Source: DATDOY01 sp035293045 (GTDB taxonomy: Bacteria; Actinomycetota; Acidimicrobiia; IMCC26256; JACPCJ01). Taken from it: DNA of 40,007 nucleotides. Shown one piece after another: positions 31,892-38,866 of the stretch; within the stretch, counting starts at the first letter, position 1; every line of letters starts with the position of its first letter. The stretch lies in contig DATDOY010000001.1 in NCBI GenBank assembly GCA_035293045.1, forward strand, positions 1 through 40,007, read 5' to 3'. A model generated the notes under the pieces. That model was not told where the DNA came from. It made no database searches and saw only the letters and a list, made by a program, of their open reading frames with translations. The position numbers and the translations under genes are program-made.

Positions 31892-32254
31892 TCAGAACGT
31901 CATGACGCGATCGGCCTCAGCCATGAGGCGGGCGACGTCGGGCGGCGTGGTCCAGATCCCGTCGACCTTGGCCAGATCTGCTTCGGAGACCCCCCGGGCC
32001 TCGGCGCAACCCCGTCAGATGTAGAACGGCACCCCGCCGGCCCGGAGTTTCGCCACCAGATCTCGCATGGGCGGGACGCCAACACCCGCGGTCTCCTCGA
32101 TCGCGTCGCCCAGGAGAAACTCAGCGGCGTCGCCCCCGAAGAGAATCATCGGCTCGTCGCCGACCTCGAGCGATCCGTTGGCGGCGATGTGAAGTGGAAT
32201 CGACGCCCGGGTGGGGTCGCTCGGGCCCGTCACCACCATGTTGAGGACCTTCAT
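31892..32254 (-). CDS. DsrE-family protein with in-frame TGA (candidate selenoprotein)
   Basis: A DsrE/DsrF-like sulfur-relay-type protein of 120 codons. The N-terminal part (MKVLNMVVTGPSDPTRAS to DLVAKLRAGGVPFYI) is followed by TGA at codon 80 (32017-32015). After it the same frame continues with residues typical of the family end: RGCAEARGVSEADLA, then PDVARLMAEADRVMTF and a real stop. In relatives this position carries a Cys (FYVCxxC-type), so the TGA with Cys83 gives a U-x-x-C redox motif. DsrE-like proteins are a known selenoprotein group in metagenomes. Just after the TGA, GAGGCCC-GGG-GGGTCTC can fold as a hairpin with its loop 20 bases downstream, as a bacterial SECIS requires. ATG 32254 follows GGAGGAGG. 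The alternative is a recent nonsense mutation (TGC or TGT to TGA). Confidence 0.8.
31972..32007 (-). promoter_or_regulatory. Possible bSECIS hairpin
   Basis: On the minus strand, GAGGCCC pairs with GGGTCTC around a GGG loop (7 bp, one G-U). A lower TTGC/GCAG helix closes below an internal loop. The apical loop starts 20 bases after the in-frame TGA, inside the usual 16-37 base range, and begins with G. The fold was judged by eye. Confidence 0.45.
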
Positions 32255-32496
32255 CGCGCCTCCTCCGTCGCCGGTGCCCGCATTCTGTCGCGCGGCGCTG
32301 CGCCGCGCTGCCCATGGCCCGTTCTGGTCCGCTTTGCGCTGTCCCGTACCCGCGCGGTCGGATTTCGCTCTCACCCCTTGACGTCAAGCGACGATTCGCA
32401 GCCGCGCGAAGGCGCGAAGCGTGTGCCGGGGGATCGAGGAGACAGCCACGATCCGCGTGTCAGGCGCGCGGCCGGTTGTGGTGCGAGACTGGCCGG

Positions 32497-33372
32497 ATGG
32501 CAACGGGAAGGGTCAGCTCGGTGTGGCGGTATCCGGCGAAGTCGATGATGGGCGACGCCTTCGACGCGCTGGTGCTCGGAGAAGCGGGCGTCATCGGCGA
32601 CCGGGGATGGGCCGTCCGCGACGAGGTTCGCGGCGGCATCCGCGGCGCCAAGAAGATCGGCTCGCTGATGCGCCTCCATGCGCGGTATCTCGAAGAGCCC
32701 GAGGTAGGGAAACCCGTGCCGGCCATCGAGATCACCACGCCCGACGGCGATCGCGTGCGCTCCGACGACGCTGACGTGAACGACCGGCTCTCGGCCTTCC
32801 TCGACCACCCCGTGTCGTTGTGGCCGCTCCAGCCGCCCACCGATCTCGACCACTACCGGCGCGGCGCCGCGGACAGCGACGATCTGATGACCGAGCTCAT
32901 GGGGATCTTCGGACGCGAACCGGGAGAGCCGCTGCCGACGTTCGAGGGTCTTCCCATGGACGTGCTCATGGAGTACGAGTCGCCGCCGGGTTCCTACTTC
33001 GACGCCTTCCCGATTCTGCTCGTCACCAACCGATCGCTGGCCTCGCTCGCCGAGTTCGCGCCCGGGTCGTCGTTTGATCCGCGCCGCTTTCGTCCCAACG
33101 TTGTGATCGACACCGAGACCAACGGAGCGAACGAGGCCTCCTTCCCCGAGCAGGAGTGGATCGGCCGTCGCGTCACCGTGGGCGAGGTCGAGTTCGAGGT
33201 GACTGCGACCTGTCCCCGTTGCGTGATGGTCACCCGCGACTTCGGCGACCTCCCTGAGGACCGCCAGGTCCTGCGCACGATCGTCAAGCACGCGGACCAG
33301 AACGTCGGCGTCTACGCGACGGTCGTCCGGCCCGGCACCATTCGCGCCGGCGACGAGGTTGCCATCGACTGA
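32497..33372 (+). CDS. MOSC-domain protein
   Basis: A 291-residue protein with an N-terminal MOSC beta-barrel segment (VSSVWRYPAKSMMGD) and a C-terminal MOSC domain (PILLVTNRSLASLAEF, then RRFRPNVVID, then FEVTATCPRCVMVT). The Cys pair CPRC includes the residue that binds molybdenum cofactor sulfur in this family. Such proteins transfer sulfur to, or reduce substrates with, molybdenum cofactor. The gap before it (32255-32496) holds no other gene. ATG 32497 begins exactly at the conserved N-terminus. Confidence 0.93.
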   Translation: MATGRVSSVWRYPAKSMMGDAFDALVLGEAGVIGDRGWAVRDEVRGGIRGAKKIGSLMRLHARYLEEPEVGKPVPAIEITTPDGDRVRSDDADVNDRLSAFLDHPVSLWPLQPPTDLDHYRRGAADSDDLMTELMGIFGREPGEPLPTFEGLPMDVLMEYESPPGSYFDAFPILLVTNRSLASLAEFAPGSSFDPRRFRPNVVIDTETNGANEASFPEQEWIGRRVTVGEVEFEVTATCPRCVMVTRDFGDLPEDRQVLRTIVKHADQNVGVYATVVRPGTIRAGDEVAID

Positions 33373-33520
33373 GCGTTAGCCGAGGAGGTCGCCGAGGAGG
33401 TCGGCCGGGGTGGGCAACTCCGGCGGCGTCGGCTCGCCGGTTGGACCGTGTGGCCCAAGCGTGAACCACCTCCAGCGCGCACCACGCCATCGAGACCCGC
33501 GCGGGTCTAGCGTCCAGTTG

Positions 33521-33907
33521 GTGGATCTTCTGCGCTCGTGTGAACTCGTGGCGTTCGTCAGCGTGACCGACTCGGCGCGTGCGCGTGCGTTCTACGAAGC
33601 GACGCTGGGACTCCCGCTGGTCGAGGAATCCCCGTTCGCGCTCGTCTTCGATGCCCACGGCACCAGTCTCCGGGTGACCCCGGTGGCGGACCTCCGTCCG
33701 CTCGGCTCGACGGTGTTGGGGTGGGCCGTGCCCGACATCGTCGAGGCGGTCGACACGCTGACCGAGCGGGGGATCGTCTTCGAACACTACGAGGGCCTCG
33801 ACCAGGACGCGTCTGGAATCTGGCATTCACCGGGTGGCGCCGCCGTTGCGTGGTTTCGCGACCCGGACGGCAACATCCTGTCGCTAACGCAGTTCCTCGC
33901 AGCGTGA
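33521..33907 (+). CDS. VOC/glyoxalase-family protein
   Basis: A 128-residue VOC protein: LVAFVSVTDSARARAFYEAT and LGLPLVEESPFALVFDAHG at the start, IVEAVDTLTERGIVFEHYEG in the middle, and WFRDPDGNILSLTQF at the end. It has the usual metal-ligand region of the family. GTG 33521 was chosen because the upstream open frame is Pro/Arg-rich. A 12-bp tandem repeat (33379-33402) lies between the MOSC stop and this gene. Confidence 0.9.
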   Translation: MDLLRSCELVAFVSVTDSARARAFYEATLGLPLVEESPFALVFDAHGTSLRVTPVADLRPLGSTVLGWAVPDIVEAVDTLTERGIVFEHYEGLDQDASGIWHSPGGAAVAWFRDPDGNILSLTQFLAA

Positions 33908-33926
33908 GTTCCGCTCGCGGGGGTCG

Positions 33927-34145
33927 ATGCGGGTCGTTTCGCTGAACGTCCGTACGGCCTGGGGACTCGACGGCCGCCACGCGTGGCCATTTCGCCGGCG
34001 GCGCCTGGCCGCGATGCTGGCGTCGCTTTCGGCCGACGTGCTGTGCCTCCAGGAAGTGGTGTGGTGCCAACAGGCTTATCTTCGCCGACACGTCGGCGGC
34101 AATTGGGACGTGCGGGGTTGGGGCCCGCGGGCGTACACCCCTCGG
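33927..34145 (+). pseudogene. 5' fragment of an endonuclease/exonuclease/phosphatase-family gene
   Basis: The first 70 or so codons read MRVVSLNVRTAWGLDG, RRRRLAAMLASL and ADVLCLQEVVWCQQAYL, the start of an EEP-fold protein with the catalytic Glu in LQEV and the Asn in LNVR. The usual 230-300 residues are cut short: from about 34146 the frame runs antisense through the aldo/keto reductase gene. The remaining EEP motifs (GDxN, SDH) are absent. It is a truncated remnant left by a rearrangement. Confidence 0.78.
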
Positions 34146-35144
34146 TCAGGCGCTCTCGATCTGCACCCAGCGCATGTCCTCGTAGCGGTCGCCCGCGACG
34201 GCGTCCGGTGCGAGGACGACGTCGAGCTCGGCCATCTCGGCGCCAGAGAGTTGGAGGTCGAGCGCGGCGACGTTCTGGTCGAGCCACTTCCGGCGCTTCG
34301 TCCCCGGAATCGGAAAGACGTCGTCACCCTTGGCGTGCACCCACGCCAGCGCCAACTGCGCGGCCGTGGCGCCTCGGTCCTTGGCCATCGCCGTGAGCCG
34401 CTCGACGAGCTCGAGGTTGCGCGAGAAGTTGTCCCCCTGGAAGCGCGGCTGGAACCGGCGGAAGTCGGTGGGACCGAAGTCGTCGGGAGACGTGATCTCT
34501 CCGCTCAGAAACCCGCGCCCCAGCGGGCTGTAGGCCACGATGCCGATACCCAGCTCGCGGGCGACGGGAAGCACGGCCGGCTCGAGGTCTCGCGACCACA
34601 AGGACCACTCGCTTTGGAGCGCGCTGATCGGATGGGTCGCGTGCGCGCGCCGCAGGGTTTCCGGGCCCGATTCCGACAGCCCGAGGTAGCGGACCTTGCC
34701 CGCCGCCACCAACTCGGCCATGGCCCCGACGGTCTCTTCGATGGGGAGGGTGGGATCGACCCGGTGCTGGTAGTAGAGGTCGACGTGGTCGAGCCCGAGG
34801 CGGCGGAGCGATGCGTCGCAACACGCGCGTACGTAATCGGGCTTCCCGCTGATCCCGCGTGACATCGGGTTCTCGGGGTCGCGAACGATCCCGAACTTGG
34901 TGGCGACCACGACGTCACTCCGCCGGGAACGGATGGCCGGACCGACCAGGGATTCGTTGGCCCCCATTCCGTACACGTCGGCCGTGTCGAGGAAGTTCAC
35001 GCCGAGATCCAGGGCGCGATGGATCGTCGCGATGGACTCGGCTTCGTCGGTCTCGCCGTAGAACTCGCTCATGCCCATGCACCCGAGACCCTGGGCCGAC
35101 GCGACGAGACCCTCGCTTCCGACGGAACGCTGAGGAATGGTCAT
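34146..35144 (-). CDS. Aldo/keto reductase
   Basis: A 332-residue NADPH-dependent reductase of the TIM-barrel AKR family. The catalytic tetrad is visible: Asp and Tyr in LDTADVYGMGANE, Lys in VVVATKFG, and His in DLYYQHRVD. The cofactor loop is near the end (PIPGTKRRKWLDQNVAAL). It probably reduces an aldehyde or ketone. Its stop adjoins the truncated EEP fragment, showing that its downstream boundary is a rearrangement point. It is divergent from the deazaflavin-type gene, which starts 42 bases away. Confidence 0.95.
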   Translation of the reverse strand: MTIPQRSVGSEGLVASAQGLGCMGMSEFYGETDEAESIATIHRALDLGVNFLDTADVYGMGANESLVGPAIRSRRSDVVVATKFGIVRDPENPMSRGISGKPDYVRACCDASLRRLGLDHVDLYYQHRVDPTLPIEETVGAMAELVAAGKVRYLGLSESGPETLRRAHATHPISALQSEWSLWSRDLEPAVLPVARELGIGIVAYSPLGRGFLSGEITSPDDFGPTDFRRFQPRFQGDNFSRNLELVERLTAMAKDRGATAAQLALAWVHAKGDDVFPIPGTKRRKWLDQNVAALDLQLSGAEMAELDVVLAPDAVAGDRYEDMRWVQIESA

Positions 35145-35185
35145 GCCCGAGCCTATGTCGGCTCTCCGGCGCTAGCGTCGGCGGG

Positions 35186-35617
35186 ATGAACCTCAAGGAC
35201 GCGGCCGCCCGCGGCGTGAACGTGATCCATCGCACGCTCTTCAACGTCACCAAGGGGCGGGTCGGGGGCAGGATGTTCCGGATGCCCGTCGTGATGCTGG
35301 TGACGACCGGCCGCAAGACAGGCAGGCGGCGCCAGACGATGTTGACGTCGCCGGTGCAGGAAGGCGACAACGTCGTTCTCGTCGCATCGTACGGCGGAGA
35401 CCCGCGCCACCCGACGTGGTTCCTGAACCTCCGCGAGAACCCCGAGGTCGAGATCACGATGCAGGGCAAGACTCGTCTCATGACCGGGCGCGCCGCATCG
35501 GATGACGAACGGGCCCGGCTCTGGCCTCTGATCGTCGAGCGTTACAAGGGGTATGGGCAGTACCAGACGCGGACCGAACGAGAGATCCCCGTCGTCATCT
35601 TGGAGCCGCGACCCTGA
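35186..35617 (+). CDS. Deazaflavin (F420)-dependent nitroreductase-family protein
   Basis: A 143-residue split beta-barrel protein of the Ddn-like group: MPVVMLVTTGRKTGRRRQTML, then VVLVASYGGDPRHPTWFLNL, then NPEVEITMQG. The TGRKTGRxR and PxWxxNL segments are the family signature for F420 binding, which fits an actinobacterium. The reaction is a reduction or oxidation of an unknown substrate. ATG 35186 is used. Its stop overlaps the probable CTG start of the next gene. Confidence 0.93.
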   Translation: MNLKDAAARGVNVIHRTLFNVTKGRVGGRMFRMPVVMLVTTGRKTGRRRQTMLTSPVQEGDNVVLVASYGGDPRHPTWFLNLRENPEVEITMQGKTRLMTGRAASDDERARLWPLIVERYKGYGQYQTRTEREIPVVILEPRP

Positions 35618-36336
35618 CGGCCTCGACCGAACTCCTCTACCTGTTCGACCAGGAGCGCCGCGAGTTTGACGCCGTGGTCGCTCTCGTGGATGACGGCCAC
35701 GTCATGTTGGATCGCACGGCCTTCTATCCCACGGGCGGCGGCCAACCCCACGACACCGGTCTTCTCGCGTGGGAGGGAGGAACGGCGCGCGTCGTCGACG
35801 TCCGAAAGGACGGCCAAGCGGTCTGGCACTCGGTCGACGGCGACCTGCCCGCGGTTGGCGCGCCCGTGCGGGGTGAGATCGATTGGGTGAGGCGCCACCG
35901 ACTGATGCGCACCCACACGGCCCTTCACATCCTCTGCGGCGTCATCTGGAACGAGTGGGGGAGGGCCGTCACCGGCGGCAACATGGAGCCGCTCGAGGCA
36001 CGGATGGACTTCGAGTTCGACCCCCTGCCCGAGGGATTCGGTGCGCGAATCGAGCAGCTCGTGAACGCCGAGATCGCCGCCGATCGACCGATCGAGGTCT
36101 ACGCGCTCGACCGCTCCGAGGCGTTGCATGACGACGCCCTCATTCGCACGAAGGTCAATCTCATCCCCGAGTCGGTGACGGAAATCCGGGTGATCGACAT
36201 CGTCGGTCTCGACAAGCAGGCCGACGGCGGAACGCACGTGCGCTCGACCGGCGAGGTCGGGCTCGTCGAGGTCGTGAAGACCGAGTCGAAGGGCAAGGCC
36301 AACAAGCGCGTTCGCATCCGGGTCCTCGACGCCTAG
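35614..36336 (+). CDS. AlaX-type alanyl-tRNA editing protein
   Basis: About 240 residues, related to the editing domain of alanyl-tRNA synthetase; it hydrolyses Ser- or Gly-tRNA(Ala). Zinc-ligand regions are HRLMRTHTALHIL and ADGGTHVRSTGEVG; in the second the Cys that usually precedes GGTH is Asp. The conserved family N-terminus (TELLYLFDQERREFDAVV) is encoded upstream of the first GTG (35674), so translation must begin earlier. The only start-like codon there is CTG 35614, which overlaps the upstream stop as CTGA. The GTG alternative would remove 20 conserved residues. Co-translation with the deazaflavin protein is likely. Confidence 0.87.
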   Translation: MTASTELLYLFDQERREFDAVVALVDDGHVMLDRTAFYPTGGGQPHDTGLLAWEGGTARVVDVRKDGQAVWHSVDGDLPAVGAPVRGEIDWVRRHRLMRTHTALHILCGVIWNEWGRAVTGGNMEPLEARMDFEFDPLPEGFGARIEQLVNAEIAADRPIEVYALDRSEALHDDALIRTKVNLIPESVTEIRVIDIVGLDKQADGGTHVRSTGEVGLVEVVKTESKGKANKRVRIRVLDA

Positions 36337-36462
36337 CGACCCCAGCCGATCCCAGCCACGGATACTCGTGAAGCGCAGCTTGCGCATCGTCCCTGCCGAT
36401 CATGTGCCCATGACGCTCAGCCCGGTCGCTGCCTTGGGGCGCCCTCCAGCGCCGGACTGCGG

Positions 36463-37317
36463 CTACATCGTTACGTCGCCGAGGGCGGCCTCGACGGTCT
36501 GCTCGAGAAGCATGGCGATGGTCATGGGTCCGACGCCACCCGGGACTGGGGTGATGAGGTCAGCGCGGTCCAGTGCCTCGTCGAAGGCGACGTCACCGAC
36601 GTTGCCTTCGTTGTAGCCGGCGTCCACGACGACGACCCCAGGTTTGAACCACTCACCGCGGACGAAGTTGGGTCGGCCCACGGCGGCGATCACAACGTCG
36701 GCTGTCCGGACGAGATCCCGCAGGCTCTGCGTCCGGGAATGGCAGTAGGTGACGGTGGCGTTCCGGGCAAGGAGGAGCATGCCGACGGGCTTGCCGAGGA
36801 TGGGGCTTCGGCCGATGACGACCGCATGCTTCCCGTCGAGCTCAACCTTGTAGGCGTCGAGGAGCCGGAGGATGCCCGCGGGCGTACAGGAGGCGAAGCC
36901 GGGCAGCCCGAAGGCCATCGCCGCGAAGGAGTGCATGGTGACGCCGTCGACGTCCTTGGACGGCGGGATCGCCTCGAACGCTGCTCGCTCATCGATCTGA
37001 CCTGGGACCGGATGCTGGAGCAGGATCCCATCAACGCCGGGATCCTCAGACAGCTTGGCAATCGCGTCGACTAACTCGGTTGTTGAGGCGCTCTCGGGAA
37101 GGTGTACAAGACGCGAGTCGATGCCGGCCCGGGCCGACCGGGACTGCTTCATCTTCACGTACGTCACCGAAGCTGGATCCTCTCCGACAAGGACCGCGGC
37201 GAGGCACGGGCGACGCAGCGACCGGGCGGCGAAGGTTTCGGCGGCGGACGCCACATCAGCCAGGACCTGAGCGGCGAGACGCGTGCCGTCCATGAGGCGA
37301 GCTTCCGAGTGGACCAT
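36463..37317 (-). CDS. folD: Bifunctional methylenetetrahydrofolate dehydrogenase/cyclohydrolase
   Basis: A 284-residue FolD. It interconverts methylene-, methenyl- and formyl-tetrahydrofolate in one-carbon metabolism. Visible motifs: SVTYVKMKQSRSA with the catalytic Lys, GILLQHPVPGQID, SKDVDGVTMHS, VIGRSPILGKPVGMLLL for NADP, and ITPVPGGVGPMTIAMLL at the end. ATG 37317 is preceded by AAGGAGCG. A ZTP riboswitch occupies the leader, so expression should rise when ZTP accumulates, that is when formyl-folate is short. It converges with the AlaX gene. Confidence 0.97.
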   Translation of the reverse strand: MVHSEARLMDGTRLAAQVLADVASAAETFAARSLRRPCLAAVLVGEDPASVTYVKMKQSRSARAGIDSRLVHLPESASTTELVDAIAKLSEDPGVDGILLQHPVPGQIDERAAFEAIPPSKDVDGVTMHSFAAMAFGLPGFASCTPAGILRLLDAYKVELDGKHAVVIGRSPILGKPVGMLLLARNATVTYCHSRTQSLRDLVRTADVVIAAVGRPNFVRGEWFKPGVVVVDAGYNEGNVGDVAFDEALDRADLITPVPGGVGPMTIAMLLEQTVEAALGDVTM

Positions 37318-37324
37318 GAGCGCT

Positions 37325-37431
37325 CCTTGGGTCGAGGAATCGCCCAGGCGCACGGCTCGTGACGACAGGAGAGTTACCCTGCCAGGTCGCTCCCCGGTGG
37401 TTATTCCACCTCAGCGCCAGTCACGACCCAG
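37325..37431 (-). promoter_or_regulatory. ZTP (pfl) riboswitch controlling folD
   Basis: The minus-strand leader contains the conserved 5' block GGGTCGTGACTGGCG (37428-37414), a GGTGG-AATAA-CCACC hairpin, GGGGAGCG, and the 3' block GCGCCTGGGCGA (37351-37340). These are the hallmarks of the pfl/ZTP aptamer. CCTGGG of the 3' block can pair with CCCAAGG (37331-37325), which includes the folD Shine-Dalgarno. ZTP binding would then free the ribosome site. This is translational control typical of actinobacteria. Confidence 0.93.
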
Positions 37432-37527
37432 GACGAGACTACCGAACCGCTGTCACCCATTACGGGTGCCCCCGAACGCCGGCTCTGAGTGACGCCACCA
37501 ACGAAGCAAACGTTGCCTGACGCGACA

Positions 37528-38001
37528 CTAGGTGCGTGGCGAACGGACGCCATTGCCTTTCGCTCCGTTGGCATCGGCCACCCGCCGGAGCAGCGTCCGG
37601 AGCGTGTCGGCCTCTACCTCGTTGAGGTGGCGGCCGAAGTGTTCGTCGATCCCCCTCAGGTGGACCGGCGCCGCCCCGACCAGTCGCGTCCGTCCCGATT
37701 CGGTGAGGCCCGCATAGACCACGCGGCGATCGTCGTCGCCGCGCCGGCGCTCGACGAGCCCCTCGGCCGTCATGCGATCGACGAGGCGAGTGAGCCCGCT
37801 CTTCGAGATCAGGACCCGCGCCGCGAGCTCATGCATCGGGAGCTGGCGTCCCGGGGCTTCGTTGAGGTGCAACAGCACGTCATAGAAGGTGACCGGAAGA
37901 CTGGTTTCCATCTCGAGCTCGGCGGAGAGATGGTCGAGCACTGCGGCGTGCGCTTCGAGGAGTGCTCGCCACGCCTCAACTTTCGGCTCCGGCCCGGACA
38001 C
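37528..38001 (-). CDS. MarR-family transcriptional regulator
   Basis: About 157 residues from GTG 38001. The winged helix is clear: HELAARVLISKSGLTRLVDRM, then GLVERRRGDDDRRVVYAGLT. The N-terminal helix (WRALLEAHAAVLDHLSAELE) and C-terminal dimer helices are present. The start is uncertain because no good Shine-Dalgarno is visible; longer frames upstream are low complexity. It lies 43 bases downstream of the TSUP exporter gene and is probably co-transcribed with it. Confidence 0.88.
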   Translation of the reverse strand: MSGPEPKVEAWRALLEAHAAVLDHLSAELEMETSLPVTFYDVLLHLNEAPGRQLPMHELAARVLISKSGLTRLVDRMTAEGLVERRRGDDDRRVVYAGLTESGRTRLVGAAPVHLRGIDEHFGRHLNEVEADTLRTLLRRVADANGAKGNGVRSPRT

Positions 38002-38044
38002 GAAACGGGAGGGTAACCCTTCGCGGGACGGCGTGCACCGGTGG

Positions 38045-38773
38045 TTAGAGCGCGGCGCGAACCAGCACCGCGACCGCCGACAGCGCGGCGATGCCGAGGA
38101 CGGCGGGGCGGAGACTCCGCTCGTCGACATGAGGGATCACGTGGCGTGACAGCGCGAACCCGACGACGATGCCGGGGCTGATGGCGAGTCCCCATTGCCA
38201 CTCCCGTGTTCCGAGTTCGCCGACTGCGGCGAGCGTTGCCAGCGACAGGATGCTTCCGACCAAGAAGATGGCGTTCAGCGTCCCCCGGAGGGTGGGGCCG
38301 TCCTCGTGTTGATACACCAACGCGAGCGGAGGACCGCCGACGGATGTCGTGGTTCCCATGACCCCCGAGAGGGCACCGACGCCGAGGAGGACGGCTGGCG
38401 TGCGCGCGAGGTGCGGATGTCGCACGCTGATCGCCACCTCGACCAAGAGGATCAGCCCGAAGGCGACTTCGAGATGGCGCTGAGCCAGCACGGCAACGAC
38501 GAGCCCTCCAGCGACGGTGCCGGGCACCCGCCCCGCGAGCACCCACGCGACCCCGACCCGGTCGACCGAGGCCCGATCCCGGAAGGCGATCAGGGCGACG
38601 AGCACGGTGGCGGCGACCGACGCGGGGGCGGGTACCAGTTGGGGCTCGATCAAGATGAGGATCGGCGCGGCGACGAGCATCGACCCGAATCCGATGGCTC
38701 CCTGGAGCGTGCCGCCGACCGCGAGGGCCGCGGCGGCGAGGATGAGTTGGACCGCCGACACGCGGAGGATCAT
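38045..38773 (-). CDS. TSUP (TauE/SafE)-family membrane exporter
   Basis: A 242-residue integral membrane protein with about eight helices. Family marks are GGTLQGAIGFGSMLVAAP near the N-terminus and GVMGTTTSVGGPPLALVY in the second repeat. The family exports sulfite, sulfoacetate or related anions. ATG 38773 is used. A GTGAC-TTCC-GTCAC inverted repeat at 38779-38792, directly upstream, could bind the co-transcribed MarR protein. Confidence 0.93.
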   Translation of the reverse strand: MILRVSAVQLILAAAALAVGGTLQGAIGFGSMLVAAPILILIEPQLVPAPASVAATVLVALIAFRDRASVDRVGVAWVLAGRVPGTVAGGLVVAVLAQRHLEVAFGLILLVEVAISVRHPHLARTPAVLLGVGALSGVMGTTTSVGGPPLALVYQHEDGPTLRGTLNAIFLVGSILSLATLAAVGELGTREWQWGLAISPGIVVGFALSRHVIPHVDERSLRPAVLGIAALSAVAVLVRAAL

Positions 38774-38778
38774 CGCAG

Positions 38779-38792
38779 GTGACTTCCGTCAC
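38779..38792. promoter_or_regulatory. Possible operator between the exporter and the MMPL gene
   Basis: GTGAC, TTCC, GTCAC form a 5-bp inverted repeat in the 93-base divergent gap, five bases upstream of the exporter ATG. A MarR-type regulator encoded in the same operon is a plausible binder. No other evidence. Confidence 0.35.
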
Positions 38793-38866
38793 GAACCCAT
38801 TGTCTGACCGTCACTGAACACCGTTAACTGATCGCCGGATCTGAACTCGCAGACGGGGGCACCAGG

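Noticed and set aside
33376..33525. Open minus-strand tail ending in DLLGDLLG, encoded partly by a 12-bp tandem repeat (33379-33402)
   Set aside because: The residues look protein-like, but the frame has no ATG, GTG or TTG after the preceding stop and overlaps the start of the glyoxalase gene. It may be a fossil C-terminus; not supported as a gene.
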